DNA of 64,000 bases from Tritrichomonas musculus (GCA_039105265.1 JAPFFF010000010.1:2046001-2110000), one strand, 5' to 3'. Shown: positions 34,216 to 45,900, counted from the first letter of the stretch. The notes: a model not told the origin generated them from the sequence alone. Numbers and translations: made by a program.

Positions 34216-35077
34216 AAAAGGTCGTACAACTAAATTGAATAAAAAATAAAATTAAATAAATTTATATTTATCTTAATAAATAATTTAATTAATAATTATA
34301 ATATATAATTTATATATTTTATATCCAATATTATAAAATGTAATGGTTGAAATAAAGACTTTAATTAAAATTCAATATATATCGATTTCTTATATATTTG
34401 CATCATTTAAAAAATATAGATGTCATTTGAATGTATATACTATGTGTTATACAAATAATATTTTACTTTTTGACGAAATCCTTCAGTAATTGAAATATTA
34501 AACTTTTTATATTTATGAAACCAATCAACTAAATCTTCATTTTTAGAAAAAACTGACATTTGATTTAGAATGAAATTCAAATATATTAGAAAGTAAATGC
34601 ATATAAATAAAATTGTATTCTTCATTTGGCTCCTGTAACGTCCAATTTTTTTATAATCATCATTTAATAATTCAACAAATTCAATTTTTCTGCATTTTTA
34701 GCTAAAAAATGAATTTTTTTTTCAATAATAATAACTATTTTTATATAGCACTTAATGTTTTAAAAGCATATAAAAAGATATCAAAAGAATTAATGATTAG
34801 AATAAATTATATAAAAAGTTATCGCTATTCTAAATTTTTATAAAGTGTTATAAAATTCTTATCAAAAATAATTAAAATAAATTGAGATAAAATACTCAAA
34901 TTTATTTTCTGAAGAATATTTAATATATACTTATATCCTTTTAGTTTTTATTTTAATTTGAATTTAGTACGATGCAAATATTTATAAAACTGATTATTAT
35001 TATTATAATAAAATATAATTAGTTTAAACAAACCAATCATTGAGTTTTACTGTTAAAATTCAGTTGTACGACCTTTT
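34216..35077. mobile_element. 862-bp non-autonomous DNA transposon with 6-bp TSD
   Basis: The ends read AAAAGGTCGTACAACT inward from 34216 and, inverted, outward at 35062-35077; the match extends to about 21 bp with one mismatch. Both sides carry the direct repeat GCTTTA (34210-34215 and 35078-35083), a good 6-bp target duplication. The interior is AT-rich and has one 61-codon minus-strand open frame with a genuine ATG (34440-34625) that starts with a hydrophobic stretch; I cannot tell whether it is a gene. No transposase, so this is a non-autonomous copy. Superfamily is not clear from the TIR. Confidence 0.75.
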
Positions 35078-35083
35078 GCTTTA

Positions 35084-36508
35084 AGTATTTTTTCAATAAT
35101 CGATAAATATTTCTAATATATTTAAATCAATTTTAATATTTATTTTAAAGTATTGCAAATATAAAAAAATTCCATAATGAAATTAAAAAGGGAGGCCAAC
35201 GAAAGCTTTCACATCTAACTCAAAGCACAGTGATATTTGAAATTATATATTTTAAAATTAAAATATATATTAACATTAATTACTAATGCATCTCATGATT
35301 TCTTTTGTTTTGTTTTGAATAATTAGATATCTTTATTTTTTAAAATTGAATTAATTTGAATGAAATATAAAAATAATATTTTCCTTATTTCTCAATAATC
35401 TTCAAATATTATAAATTTAAAATCAAAAAATATTTTTATAAATTCATTTATAAGATAAAAAATTATATTAAAAATTAAAATCATTTGATTTTTTTTCTTT
35501 CAAATTGTATATCAACTAAATAAAATAACTTTTTTTCAGAATAATATATGAATACTTATAACAAAACAATTTTTTGTGTTTTGAAAGGCAAAAAACAAAA
35601 AAATTCAAATTTTCATCATTGGTTGAAATAATCATAAGAAAGAAAAAATCAAATAGGTATAATGCAATATTGGAGTATAATTGATATATATAATCTATTA
35701 TTTTAATTTTTTGGCGATTTTAAATCAAATGTAAAGCTAAATAAATCGCAATATGATAACAGTCAAATAAATCATGATTTTTATTTTTAATTATAAACAT
35801 ACTATAAATATATAATATTTTTCCTCTAATTATGGAATGAGATATTTCAATTTGATGAAATTCATGATATGAATCTCTCCATAATGTAATTATTTCTACA
35901 TTACTTTTAGGGATCAATATATTTAAATCATATATGTTGCATATATAGAATTTATTTACAAAATAAATCTTTTTTTGAAAGAATCAAAAAAAAAAATTAT
36001 GAGCATTGATTAGGTTCTTTTATAAAAACAAGGAAACAATGATTCATAAAAAACTTATGATCAATGAACATTGATTAGATGCTTTTAATTCATATCAATA
36101 CAATAAATTATTTATACAGTTTTTATAAACACAAAGAAAATCTAAATCTCGAATTTATCAATAATTAAAAATCTTTTTGAAAACATAACAAAAATTGTAA
36201 TGACCTTCACCCTTAATAACTGAATATACTATTTTCTAAACATCCACTTTTTGAGAGATTGTTATTATTCAAAAGTTCGAAGGATTTTAAAAAATAGAAT
36301 GAAAATAATCAAAATTTTAAATTCAAAAAGTACTCTGAAAAAGCATAGTGAAAAGCCAAAATGTCATAGTGATTCATATGAATTTTATTATTATCAATTT
36401 GTCCGGCAAACAAAGAAGTTGTTCAATGAATGAATGAATGAAGAAAAAAAGTCAAAATAGGCGATGTTTTTTTTAATAAAAAAAAATGTTAAATAAATAT
36501 ATTCGATA
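35084..36508. other. AT-rich intergenic region
   Basis: About 1.4 kb. Two short open stretches (35720-35917 minus and 36251-36433 plus) lack ATG starts; the first has a mildly protein-like composition (segment DSYHEFHQIEISHSII) and may be a gene remnant. Imperfect direct repeats around 36000-36130 contain CATTGATTAG. Nothing firmer. Confidence 0.35.
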
Positions 36509-39500
36509 TTAAATCTGCATTCCAAAACCTTCATAAAATTCTTTGTTAACTTGTTTTAAACAATTATATGGCCTTTCAATTAAATGATTATTACTTTCAT
36601 TTTTTATATCATAGAAATAGCTCAAGAAATCCAATGGAATAAATACAAATGGCATAACTATAAAGTCAAACATTTTAATAAAGGCCAAATCATAAGAAAC
36701 GACTTGATTGATAGAAGCATATTTAAATCTATATCCAGAATAACGCTTGATTTTATTAAAGTATTTTAGGGATTCGCTTTGATTTTTAATGGTTTCATCA
36801 AAAGAAAAAATGTAAAATAAAAAAATATCAGCAGGCTTAAATCCATCTTCTGATGTTTTCTTCAACAATTTTGTTGATTCAATAACATTCTTATTGACAC
36901 CAATTCCAAAATAATAAATTCTTGCCAAATTGTAAGATGAATAAGGACAACTTTTCATCTTGATTCCTTCATTCAGATATTCAATTACATTGTAAATATT
37001 TCTTCTATATTTAGGATAGTTTTTAAAAATAATTGCAAGATTATTTTTTGATTTATTATCATTAAAAGAAGAGCCTTCTCTATAAAAAGTAATTGCATCA
37101 TCAATATTTTGGGGAACAAATCGGCCTTCATGATAAATAGTGCCAAGCATAAAATTCGCATCACTATGAGATTGCTTTGCAGATAGTTTCAAATAAAAAA
37201 TTGCATTTTTTATATTTTTTTGTAAATATTCACCTTCATAATAAAGACATCCTAACCTAAATTGTGCATTCATATCATTTCGTTCAGCTGCCATTTTTAA
37301 ATATTTAATCGCTTTTTCAATATTAATCACTTTATATTCTTTTTCTGAGTAAATGATCCAAAGATTAAATGATGATTTTACATTTCCTAGTTTTGCAGAC
37401 AATTCGTAATAATAAATTGACTTTTTTACATCCTTCTGACTTAAATAAATTCCTCCAAGCAAATATTGTGCTTCTGAAAAACTTTGATTTGCAGCAAGAG
37501 TAAAATAGTGAATTGCTTTATTTATATCAACTTTTTTATATTTTTTATCATAATAAATTAGGCCCAATTTGAAACATGCAATTTTATCATTGTAACTTGC
37601 GCCTTTTTCAAAATATTCAATTGCTTTATTAACATTTTGTTTGTCTAAATAAATTAAACCTAAATTCGATAATGAATTGGCGTCGCCCTTATTTGCAGCA
37701 AGGTTAAAATAATGTATTGCTTTCTCAATATTTATTGAATAATATTCTTTTTGTGAATATATCATGCCAATTATATATTGTGATAATGTATTGCCCAAGT
37801 CAGCAGAACGTTTGTAACATTCAATTGCTTTAGAAATATTTAAATGGCCATATTCTTCAAAGATATAAATATTTCCTAAATTAAATAATGCAATATCACT
37901 ATTTAAATTGCCTGCAATTGTGTAATATTTAATAGCTTTATCAATGTTTCTTGGATTTCTATTTAAATATATCTGGCCAAGAAAACCAAAAGCTTCATAA
38001 TTATTTTGATTTGCTGAAAGTTTGAAGTAATGGATTGCTTTTTTAATGTCTTGACGATTATATCTTTCATCATTATAGATTTTAGCTAGATTAAATTGAG
38101 CATCACAATGATTTTGATCTGCAGCACGAGTTATGTATTTAATTGCCATATCAACATCATGTAATATTTCTAAATAAATTATTCCAACCATATTTAATGC
38201 TTTAAGGTTATTCTGATCTGCAGAAAGTTTGAAATACTTAAGAGCTTTATCTGCATCATTTTTTACATATTTTCCATCCAAAAAAATTTCCCCTAAATGA
38301 TACTCAGCATTTGGATTATTAAAAACATCAGCAGATCGAGTATAATAATAAATTGCTAGATCGATGTTGAATTTATTATACTCTTCTCTATGATAAATGG
38401 ACCCAAGATTGTATGATGCTTTTGGATGATTTTGTTTATCTGCAATTTCATAATGATAAATAGCACTATTAATATCTAAAGGTAAATATTTGCCTTCGTA
38501 AAAAATATTTCCGAGGGCAAAGTGTGCTTTGGCATTATTCAATTCGGATGAAAGATAAAAATATTTTAATGATCTATTTATAGATTGTTTCACATATTTG
38601 CCGTCAAAGAAAGCAACACCAAAATAATAATAAACTTCAGATTTTAAAAAAAATTGACTTTTGTCAATGATTTCTAATGTTTGCAGTCGCACTTCAATTA
38701 ATTTTTTTAAAGTTTTTTCTATTGATAAATCTGTTAAAGTTCCATCTTGAAGTGAATCTTGAAGAAGAAGCAAAAACTCTGTTACAATTGTTGATATATT
38801 TGGTCTTTTTTCAGGTGACTTTTCAATACATTTATTGTAAATATCTTTTAAAAATAAAAATTGCTGAGGAAATTCTTTTTTGTCATCTAATTTCTCATTT
38901 ATTATAAAATAAATTATGACACCAAGCGAAAAAACATCGGTATTTAGTGAATAATTCTTTCCTTCATAAATTTCGGGTGATATAAACTGTGAGTTTCCAA
39001 TATTGAAAGTCTGTACAATATTGTTTTCTGAGTTAATTTTTGAATTATCGAAATCAATCAAATATGCATCATGTTTATTGTCAATTATAACATTTTTATA
39101 ATGTAAATCACGATAAATTATTCCGTTACATTGAATAAATTCTATTGCAAGCATAATTTCACCTATGATTTTAATTTTCTCTGAAAAAGTTAAATTAAGT
39201 TTTTGAATGAAATCGAGGGTCTTCCCTTCAATGTATTCGAGTATAAGATGAGATCTAAAATCATACTCGATTTTGCCATAATAATTGCAAATAAATGGAT
39301 GATGATTGTTTAACTCATGATAACAATTTTCTTCATTATTTTTATCATCACAAGTCTTTAAAACAAATAATTTTTGATTATTCGCATTATAAAAAAGTTT
39401 GAGGAATGAATTTGTTCCATTGTACAAATTTTTTATAGGCACGTAATTCTTTATTTCAAAATCATTACTAGAAAATTCGTTTGAATTTATTTCATGATGA

Positions 39501-40078
39501 TTTTGGAGATTATTTAAATGTGCCTGTTTGATGATGTATCCAACAACAACTTTTTCAATCATTTGAGAAAAATAATCGTTATTTCTGAATTTTCTTGTTG
39601 ATTTACAAAAATCATTAATTTCTAAGATAAAATTGTCATCATATGTACTTTTTATTTTGTTTTGTATATTTTCATTTTGTAAGAAGACTAAATCTTGCAT
39701 GTCTGATATAAAGTAAAAATTAGATGAATTAGAAACTGAATCAAAAAAATGCTCAAATTCCGAAGAATAAATTCTGTTTATAATGATGATTGTTTTCTTC
39801 AAGAAAAAAATAAAAAATACTGAATCATTTAAAAATTGGACTTGACAAAAAACGAAATCTTGGTTATCAAGTTGAAATGAATTGATTTCTTCAATACATG
39901 AAGCAAACTTGTTTTCAACATTGTTTTGATTATTTATATCATAATTTTTTGGTTCTTGAACGAAATTGTAAAAAAGATAATGATCAAGATAATTAATATA
40001 GGGTATTTCAAAAGGTTGATTCTCTGTTATAATTGGATATGAATGGAGAAATCCCATTAACTTTTCATCATTGTTCAT
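36509..40078 (-). CDS. DFD-motif kinase with about 17 Sel1 repeats
   Basis: I choose the ATG at 40076-40078, giving 1189 residues; the open frame extends upstream through a 42-bp repeat but has no ATG there, and an Inr-like TCATAC lies just before this ATG (40086-40091). Residues 1-195 are the same N-terminal domain as in the 18127-21537 protein. The kinase region (about 210-470) is degraded: no clear glycine loop, Lys241 after VL, YRDLHYKN (322-329; His replaces the catalytic-loop Lys), DFD (342-344) and SPE (367-369). It is probably weakly active or inactive. Sel1-like repeats run from about 500 to 1110 with the AADQNxxDAQFNLxxIY signature, followed by a C-terminal domain of about 80 residues that resembles the end of the 18127 protein (YEGFGMQI versus YEGLDL). 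The two genes form one family. Confidence 0.87.
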   Translation of the reverse strand: MNNDEKLMGFLHSYPIITENQPFEIPYINYLDHYLFYNFVQEPKNYDINNQNNVENKFASCIEEINSFQLDNQDFVFCQVQFLNDSVFFIFFLKKTIIIINRIYSSEFEHFFDSVSNSSNFYFISDMQDLVFLQNENIQNKIKSTYDDNFILEINDFCKSTRKFRNNDYFSQMIEKVVVGYIIKQAHLNNLQNHHEINSNEFSSNDFEIKNYVPIKNLYNGTNSFLKLFYNANNQKLFVLKTCDDKNNEENCYHELNNHHPFICNYYGKIEYDFRSHLILEYIEGKTLDFIQKLNLTFSEKIKIIGEIMLAIEFIQCNGIIYRDLHYKNVIIDNKHDAYLIDFDNSKINSENNIVQTFNIGNSQFISPEIYEGKNYSLNTDVFSLGVIIYFIINEKLDDKKEFPQQFLFLKDIYNKCIEKSPEKRPNISTIVTEFLLLLQDSLQDGTLTDLSIEKTLKKLIEVRLQTLEIIDKSQFFLKSEVYYYFGVAFFDGKYVKQSINRSLKYFYLSSELNNAKAHFALGNIFYEGKYLPLDINSAIYHYEIADKQNHPKASYNLGSIYHREEYNKFNIDLAIYYYTRSADVFNNPNAEYHLGEIFLDGKYVKNDADKALKYFKLSADQNNLKALNMVGIIYLEILHDVDMAIKYITRAADQNHCDAQFNLAKIYNDERYNRQDIKKAIHYFKLSANQNNYEAFGFLGQIYLNRNPRNIDKAIKYYTIAGNLNSDIALFNLGNIYIFEEYGHLNISKAIECYKRSADLGNTLSQYIIGMIYSQKEYYSINIEKAIHYFNLAANKGDANSLSNLGLIYLDKQNVNKAIEYFEKGASYNDKIACFKLGLIYYDKKYKKVDINKAIHYFTLAANQSFSEAQYLLGGIYLSQKDVKKSIYYYELSAKLGNVKSSFNLWIIYSEKEYKVINIEKAIKYLKMAAERNDMNAQFRLGCLYYEGEYLQKNIKNAIFYLKLSAKQSHSDANFMLGTIYHEGRFVPQNIDDAITFYREGSSFNDNKSKNNLAIIFKNYPKYRRNIYNVIEYLNEGIKMKSCPYSSYNLARIYYFGIGVNKNVIESTKLLKKTSEDGFKPADIFLFYIFSFDETIKNQSESLKYFNKIKRYSGYRFKYASINQVVSYDLAFIKMFDFIVMPFVFIPLDFLSYFYDIKNESNNHLIERPYNCLKQVNKEFYEGFGMQI

Positions 40079-40085
40079 TTTATTG

Positions 40086-40091
40086 GTATGA
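40086..40091 (-). promoter_or_regulatory. Inr-like motif
   Basis: TCATAC on the minus strand lies 8-13 bases upstream of the ATG at 40078, the normal place for a trichomonad initiator. Confidence 0.35.
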
Positions 40092-40118
40092 ACAAAAGAT
40101 TTAGAAAATTTTAATTTT

Positions 40119-40223
40119 GAATTTTTCAATGAATATAGAATCAGAGAAAACTTTTTGCTTGAATTTTTCAATGAATATAGAATCAGAGAAAACTTTTTGC
40201 TTGAATTTTTCAATGAATCAGAA
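40119..40223. repeat. 42-bp tandem repeat, 2.5 copies
   Basis: Units start at 40119, 40161 and 40203 (GAATTTTTCAATGAATATAG onward) and the first two are almost identical. They lie 40-145 bp before the ATG of the kinase-Sel1 gene, within or just upstream of its promoter. Unit length is divisible by three so the gene frame stays open through it. Confidence 0.7.
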
Positions 40224-40935
40224 AAAAGAAAAATTTTTTCTTAATACATAAAAGTATCTAGAAAAAAGATAAAATTTTATCAGTCAGAAGAGTCAACGAT
40301 ATAGAAAAAGAAGTTAATTTGACTGTTAAAGTAATCATAACAACATAAATTAAAAATTATCATATATCTTTGTTAAAAGATAAATGAATTAGACCTATTT
40401 TATGAATCATATATATACAATAGATATAGAAAATGAATAAACTGAATCGATAACAATTGAATATAAACGTTGATGATTCATTAAATGAAGGTTTGACAAT
40501 CCTCCTAAATCTCTTGTTTTGAACAAAGTTTCTCAAGGTTATGATGGTAAAGTTTATGATATGTTTGAATTATTTGTTCTAGATTCAATTTATTTTAAAA
40601 ATTTTAAAGTTTCTCTTCTTTTTAATTTAAATTTTACCTTAATATTTTTAAAATTAATTGAATCTAGGTTACTCTTCTTTTTTCTGGAATTTTTTTAGCA
40701 AGATAAATAATATATTGAGGATCTTCTAAATTTAATCTCATAGTTATTAATTATTTCCCCAATTTTAATCTGACTTGCTATTTCATTATCATAGAATGGT
40801 GGATTAAAAGCTATTTTAATGATAATTTAATTGAATAACAAATGATCGTTTAAAATAAAATTGATAAGGTTTGTTTGAATTTTATCAAAATAAATTCTAC
40901 ATTTTTTACGATAGATCGTTTTTTTAAAAAAAATA
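40224..40935. other. Region between divergent kinase genes
   Basis: About 0.7 kb between two divergent genes, so it should hold both promoters. The inverted repeat at 40579-40667 is the main structure. An open plus-strand stretch around 40500-40690 (SQGYDGKVYDMFELFVLDS) looks slightly protein-like but is unsupported. Confidence 0.35.
40579..40667. repeat. 27-bp inverted repeat, 35-bp spacer
   Basis: Arms 40579-40605 (beginning CTAGATTCAATT) and 40641-40667 match at 25 of 27 positions in inverted orientation. Could form a long hairpin or be a small fold-back element. Confidence 0.6.
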
Positions 40936-42078
40936 ATGTATAATGCTCCATTAGACACTCGAAATCTTCATGAATTTCAATTTCTTTTTAAAAAGGTTGG
41001 ACAAATAGAACGACGATTATTATTAAAAAAAGGAACATTCATTGATAAATATGAGATAGAGGAATGTATTGGAAGAGGAGGATATGGAGATATTTATGGT
41101 GCCAAAATACCAGGAGAATCCAAAGTATACGCTCTAAAACTTGAAGATAAACAGTCTGAAAAAAACGAAGGAAAAGATCCCAAAAAGTTAAGCTTAAACA
41201 AAGAGATACAGTGTATCAAAGAACTCCAAGATTCGCTTGATATTCCTCGTTTTATTGATTCGGGAGAAACAGACAGATACCTATACTACGTAATGGAACT
41301 TCTTGGCCCATCGTTGTCGACGGTTCGAAAAGAACTTTCACACCAAAAGTTCACGTTATCGACCACTTTGCGAGTTGGAATAAAAATGCTTCGAATCATT
41401 CAGCATGTTCATCGTCATGGCTACATTCATTGTGATGTAAAGCCAAGCAATTTTCTTCTACGGCCTGATTGTCTCCATTTTCTTGTTCTGTCAGATTTTG
41501 GCCTAATGCGACGATACGTTAAAGGAGACGATACAAACGGTTCACATATAGAAAAGAGGCTGTCAATTGGATTCAATGGTACAAGAAAATACGCCAGTCC
41601 AAACTCGCTGGAAGAAAACACGTTATCGAGGAAGGACGACCTTGTTTCATGGCTCTATTCTTTGTATGAAATGAAAAACGGTTATCTTCCATGGAGCACC
41701 AAAAAGAAGGATGAAATGAAGCAAATGAAAAGTCACTTCACTACCATTCAATATTTCAGTACAATGCCAAGTGAAGTCCAAGATGTTTGCCAATATATCA
41801 CATCACTTAATTTCGATGAAGAGCCAAATTACGACTGGATTGTCGACTCATTATTAAAGGCAATGAACAGGCTGAAGATTAAAACAACAGACCCTTTCGA
41901 TTGGGAAGGATTTTCGGATAATCATATCCTCATGTTTTCGCCAATTGCTGAATTGCCAAAGGCAACGTGGTGCAGAGTTCAAAACCCAAAACCAGTCTTA
42001 TCAATGCCTGGAAAACCAAATTATAAGATGATAAAGAATCGAATCTGGCGATTTTGTTTATGTTGTTCATTTTCATAA
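40936..42078 (+). CDS. Casein kinase 1 family protein kinase
   Basis: 380 residues from the ATG at 40936. The kinase domain (about 38-315) has GRGGYGDIYG (46-55), Lys68 in YALKLE, HCDVKPSNFLL (165-175, the CK1 form of HRDLKxxN), LSDFGL (185-190) and GTRKYASPNS where other kinases have APE; CK1 enzymes typically lack the APE motif and read SIN or SPN here. It is closest in style to the tau-tubulin kinase / CK1 group. All catalytic residues are present. The C-terminal 60 residues end in FCLCCSFS, a cysteine cluster that could be palmitoylated and anchor the kinase to a membrane. CK1 enzymes phosphorylate acidic or primed Ser/Thr sites. Ends in TAA. No Inr-like motif is obvious upstream. Confidence 0.9.
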   Translation: MYNAPLDTRNLHEFQFLFKKVGQIERRLLLKKGTFIDKYEIEECIGRGGYGDIYGAKIPGESKVYALKLEDKQSEKNEGKDPKKLSLNKEIQCIKELQDSLDIPRFIDSGETDRYLYYVMELLGPSLSTVRKELSHQKFTLSTTLRVGIKMLRIIQHVHRHGYIHCDVKPSNFLLRPDCLHFLVLSDFGLMRRYVKGDDTNGSHIEKRLSIGFNGTRKYASPNSLEENTLSRKDDLVSWLYSLYEMKNGYLPWSTKKKDEMKQMKSHFTTIQYFSTMPSEVQDVCQYITSLNFDEEPNYDWIVDSLLKAMNRLKIKTTDPFDWEGFSDNHILMFSPIAELPKATWCRVQNPKPVLSMPGKPNYKMIKNRIWRFCLCCSFS

Positions 42079-42331
42079 TAAAAAACGAAATTAACGAAAT
42101 AAGAATCAGAAAATTCTCATAAAAAATTTAAAAATAAGGGCGAAATCTTAATTATCATTGAAAAATTGGGATTCAATCGATGTTGCATTGTTTTATCTTT
42201 TTATATTGTTAACATTTTTTTAATTTTTTTTATGTATTAAAGCAAGTAAACAAACAAAATTCTGAGAGATTTAAATTGTTTATTTAATTATGTCTAAAAT
42301 TCTGAGCAACTAATGAACTGTTTTTCTATGT

Positions 42332-42510
42332 TGGATTGAAATAAACAAAGAAGAAGCAGCTCGTTATTATAAAATGGCAGCAGATAACGGGCATATTGAA
42401 TCTATGTTTGATTATGCAGTGATGTTGATAAAAGTTTGTATTATATATGACGTGATGATCCAGAATGAAACTCATGCAAAATGACTTCACAAAGTTGCTG
42501 TGAAGTGTTA
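42332..42510 (+). pseudogene. Orphan Sel1-repeat fragment
   Basis: About 100 bp (42334-42435) are almost identical to positions 45427-45529 and 45967-46069 inside the downstream Sel1 gene, encoding KEEAARYYKMAADNGHIESM with two or three base changes. The next 70 bp decay but still show Sel1-like residues (NETHAK-LHKVA). It lies 400 bp before the intact gene. It is a partial duplicate or the remnant of a neighbouring paralogue. Confidence 0.75.
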
Positions 42511-42599
42511 AATACTTTATCTTATACAATAGTGAAGTCATTCGCAGAAATGAATTATTTCATTCTTTATTTAATATCATAGGAGAATGATATATATGG

Positions 42600-42675
42600 T
42601 TATTTAAAATTAAATAAAAGATTATCCTTGATTTGTTTATTTATTTTACATAATCTTTTATTTAATTTTAAATAA
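42600..42675. repeat. Perfect 26-bp inverted repeat, 24-bp loop
   Basis: Arms 42600-42625 and 42650-42675 are exact reverse complements over 26 bp (starting TTATTTAAAATTAAATAAAA). It lies between the CK1 gene and the pseudokinase-Sel1 gene. Such a long exact AT hairpin is unlikely by chance even in this composition. Confidence 0.75.
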
Positions 42676-42913
42676 TTGTATCTTGTGTTGTTTTCAAAGG
42701 CATTGTTGCTATTTTCTTGAAATTCTCATAAATTGTGATTTATGATAAAATAATTTTTTTTGGAATTGCGTTTAAAAAGCATATATCTATAGAGGATTTG
42801 TCTTATCTTCCTTTTTAACTTTTTGAAAAGGATATTCAATTTTTTGAATATCTTCTCAAAAACACAAAATTCTATTCAATTTTTTGAATATTCTCCACAA
42901 AAAAAATAAGATA

Positions 42914-45900
42914 ATGCAAGAAATTGATCTAGATAATTTTACAATAATCAAAAGTATTGGAAATAATGAAGAGAAATCGTTGTTATTGATTCAAGATAAA
43001 GTCACAAATATAAAGTATGTTCAAACAATATATGATATTACTAATTTATCAGAAGAAGCTCAAAAAAAATATATAGAAGATTTCAAACAAATCATTAAAA
43101 TATCTCAATATCCTGGTTTTCTACCTATTTTTGGTTATACTCTTAAAGATTTTGAAAAGAAGTCAAATCCTACTATTCTTGCGATAGATACATCAAGAAG
43201 GAAATTAACAGATATTTTATATGGATCGATGTCCTATAATTTTACAGATACCAAAAAATATATCATATTAATTGGACTTTGCCAGTTACTAAAATTTCTT
43301 CATCTTCATGTTTTATCCCTTGATGACATAAATATTGATGCTATATATGTTGATGATCATTTTTATCCACAAATAGATATCACAAAAATCACAGTAAGTA
43401 GAGATCCTAACGCATTTTATGATAATTTCACCAAAAACGTTTTTTCTTTATCACTTATTGCTTATGAGCTAATTACAGGTCGAAAACTAGAAATAAAAGG
43501 AGATTTTATCGATAATGAAACGATGTTACAAAAGATATCAGAAGTTAAGTTAAAAAATATTTTTGAAAAATGCTGGTGTAAGACAATACGTTTACACACG
43601 CCATTTTTAAAAATCATAGATGGAATTGAAACTAACAAAGAATCAATCTGGAAAATTGATGAAGAAAAAATAAATGATTATTACAACTTTTTGAGTGTTT
43701 ATTTGGCCGCATATTCAAATTCTATTTATGAAGGAACTAGAGCAAATGATGTGAACTGCATTGTCATTTATGGGATGATGTTTCTATTAGGCTGTGGCAA
43801 ACCAAAAAATGAGATTGAAGCCCAGAAATACTTAAAAAGTGCAGCTGATGCAGGTGATGTTTATTCTAATCTTAAATATGGGATGACACTTTTTGATAGG
43901 GAACGAAATGAAATCAAGGCGGAGAATAAAGAAGAATGTTTACATTATCTTAAAAAAGCAGCAGATGGAATGTATGTTTATGCAATGTACTATTACGCTT
44001 ATGTTCTGAACAAATGTGATGAAACTGGACAGAACAAAGCAGAAGTAGTCATTTACTATAAGAAAGCAGCAGATGAAGGGAATATTCTTGCAATGAACAA
44101 TTATGGTGCGATGCTTGATGATGGGATTGGTATTGAAAAGAACAAGAAAGAAGCAGCTCGTTATTATAAAATGGCAGCTGATAAAGGATATTATTATGGA
44201 ATGCGCAATTATGGCAATTTGCTTAGTGAAGGTGATGGCGTTGAAATGAACAAAGAAGAAGCAGCTCGTTATTATAAAATGGCAGCTGATGAAGGATTCA
44301 CTGAAGCAATGTATGATTACGCTTTGATGGTTTTTAGTGGTGATGGCATCGAAGAGAACAAAGAAGAAGCAGCTCGTTATTACAAGATGGCAGCTGATAA
44401 AGGAGATGTAATATCAATGTACAATTATGGCCTCATGCTTAGCAAAGGTGATGACATTAAAATGAACAAAGAAGAAGCAGCTCGTTATTATAAAATGGCA
44501 GCTGATAAAGGATTGGCTCAAGCTATGTATAATTACGCATGCATGCTTAAAGAAGGTGATGGTATTGAAATGAACAAAGAAGAAGCAGCTCGTTATTGTA
44601 AGATGGGAGCCGAAAATGGAGACGTTCTAGCAATGTACAAGTATGGAATGATGCTAGAAGAAGGTGAAGGTATTGAAATGAACAAAGAAGAAGCAACCCG
44701 TTATTATAAGAAGGCAGCAGATGAAGGATTTGAATATGGAATGCTGGCATATGGAATTATGCTTAAAGATGGCGATGGAATTGAAATGAACAAAGAAGAA
44801 GCAGCTCGTTATTATAAAATGGCAGCTGATAAAGGATTGGCTCAAGCTATGTATAATTACGCATGCATGCTTAAAGAAGGTGATGGTATTGAAATGAACA
44901 AAGAAGAAGCAGCTCGTTATTGTAAGATGGGAGCCGAAAATGGAGACGTTCTAGCAATGTACAAGTATGGAATGATGCTAGAAGAAGGTGAAGGTATTGA
45001 AATGAACAAAGAAGAAGCAGCTCGTTATTATAAAATGGCAGCAGATAACGGGCATATTGAATCTATGTTTTATTATGCAGTGATGTTAACAAAAGGTGAA
45101 GGATGTGAAATGAACAATGAAGAAGCAGTTCATTATTTCAAGATGGCAGCTGATGAAGGAGTTTTGAATGCAATGTACAATTATGCATTCATTCTTTATG
45201 AAGGTGATGGAATTGAAATAAACAAAGAAGAAGCTGCTCGTTATTTCAAGATGGCAGCTGATGAAGGATTACCTATAGCAATGTACAATTATGGTATTTT
45301 GCTTGAAAATGGTGATGGAATTGAAAAGAACAAAGAAGAAGCAGCTCGCTATTTCAAAAATGGAGCTGATGAAGGAGATGTTCTGTCAATGAACAAATAT
45401 GCTTGTATGCTTAATGAAGGTGATGGAATTGAAATAAACAAAGAAGAAGCAGCTCGTTATTATAAAATGGCAGCAGATAACGGGCATATTGAATCTATGT
45501 TTTATTATGCAGTGATGTTAACAAAAGGTGAAGGATGTGAAATGAACAATGAAGAAGAAGCTCATTATTTCAAGCTGGCAGCTGATAAAGGATTGCCTCA
45601 AGCTATGTACAATTATGGTATTATGCTTAAAGAAGGTGATGGAATTGAAATGAACAATGAAGAAGCAGTTCATTATTTCAAGATGGCAGCTGATGAAGGA
45701 GTTTTGAATGCAATGTATAATTATGCTTGTATGCTTAATGAAGGTGATGGAATTGAAATAAACAAAGAAGAAGCTGCTCGTTATTTCAAAATGGCAGCTG
45801 ATGAAGGATTACCTAAAGCAATGTACAATTATGGTATTATGCTTAATGAAGGTGATGGAATTGAAAAGAACAAAGAAGAAGCAGCTCATTATTTCAAAAA

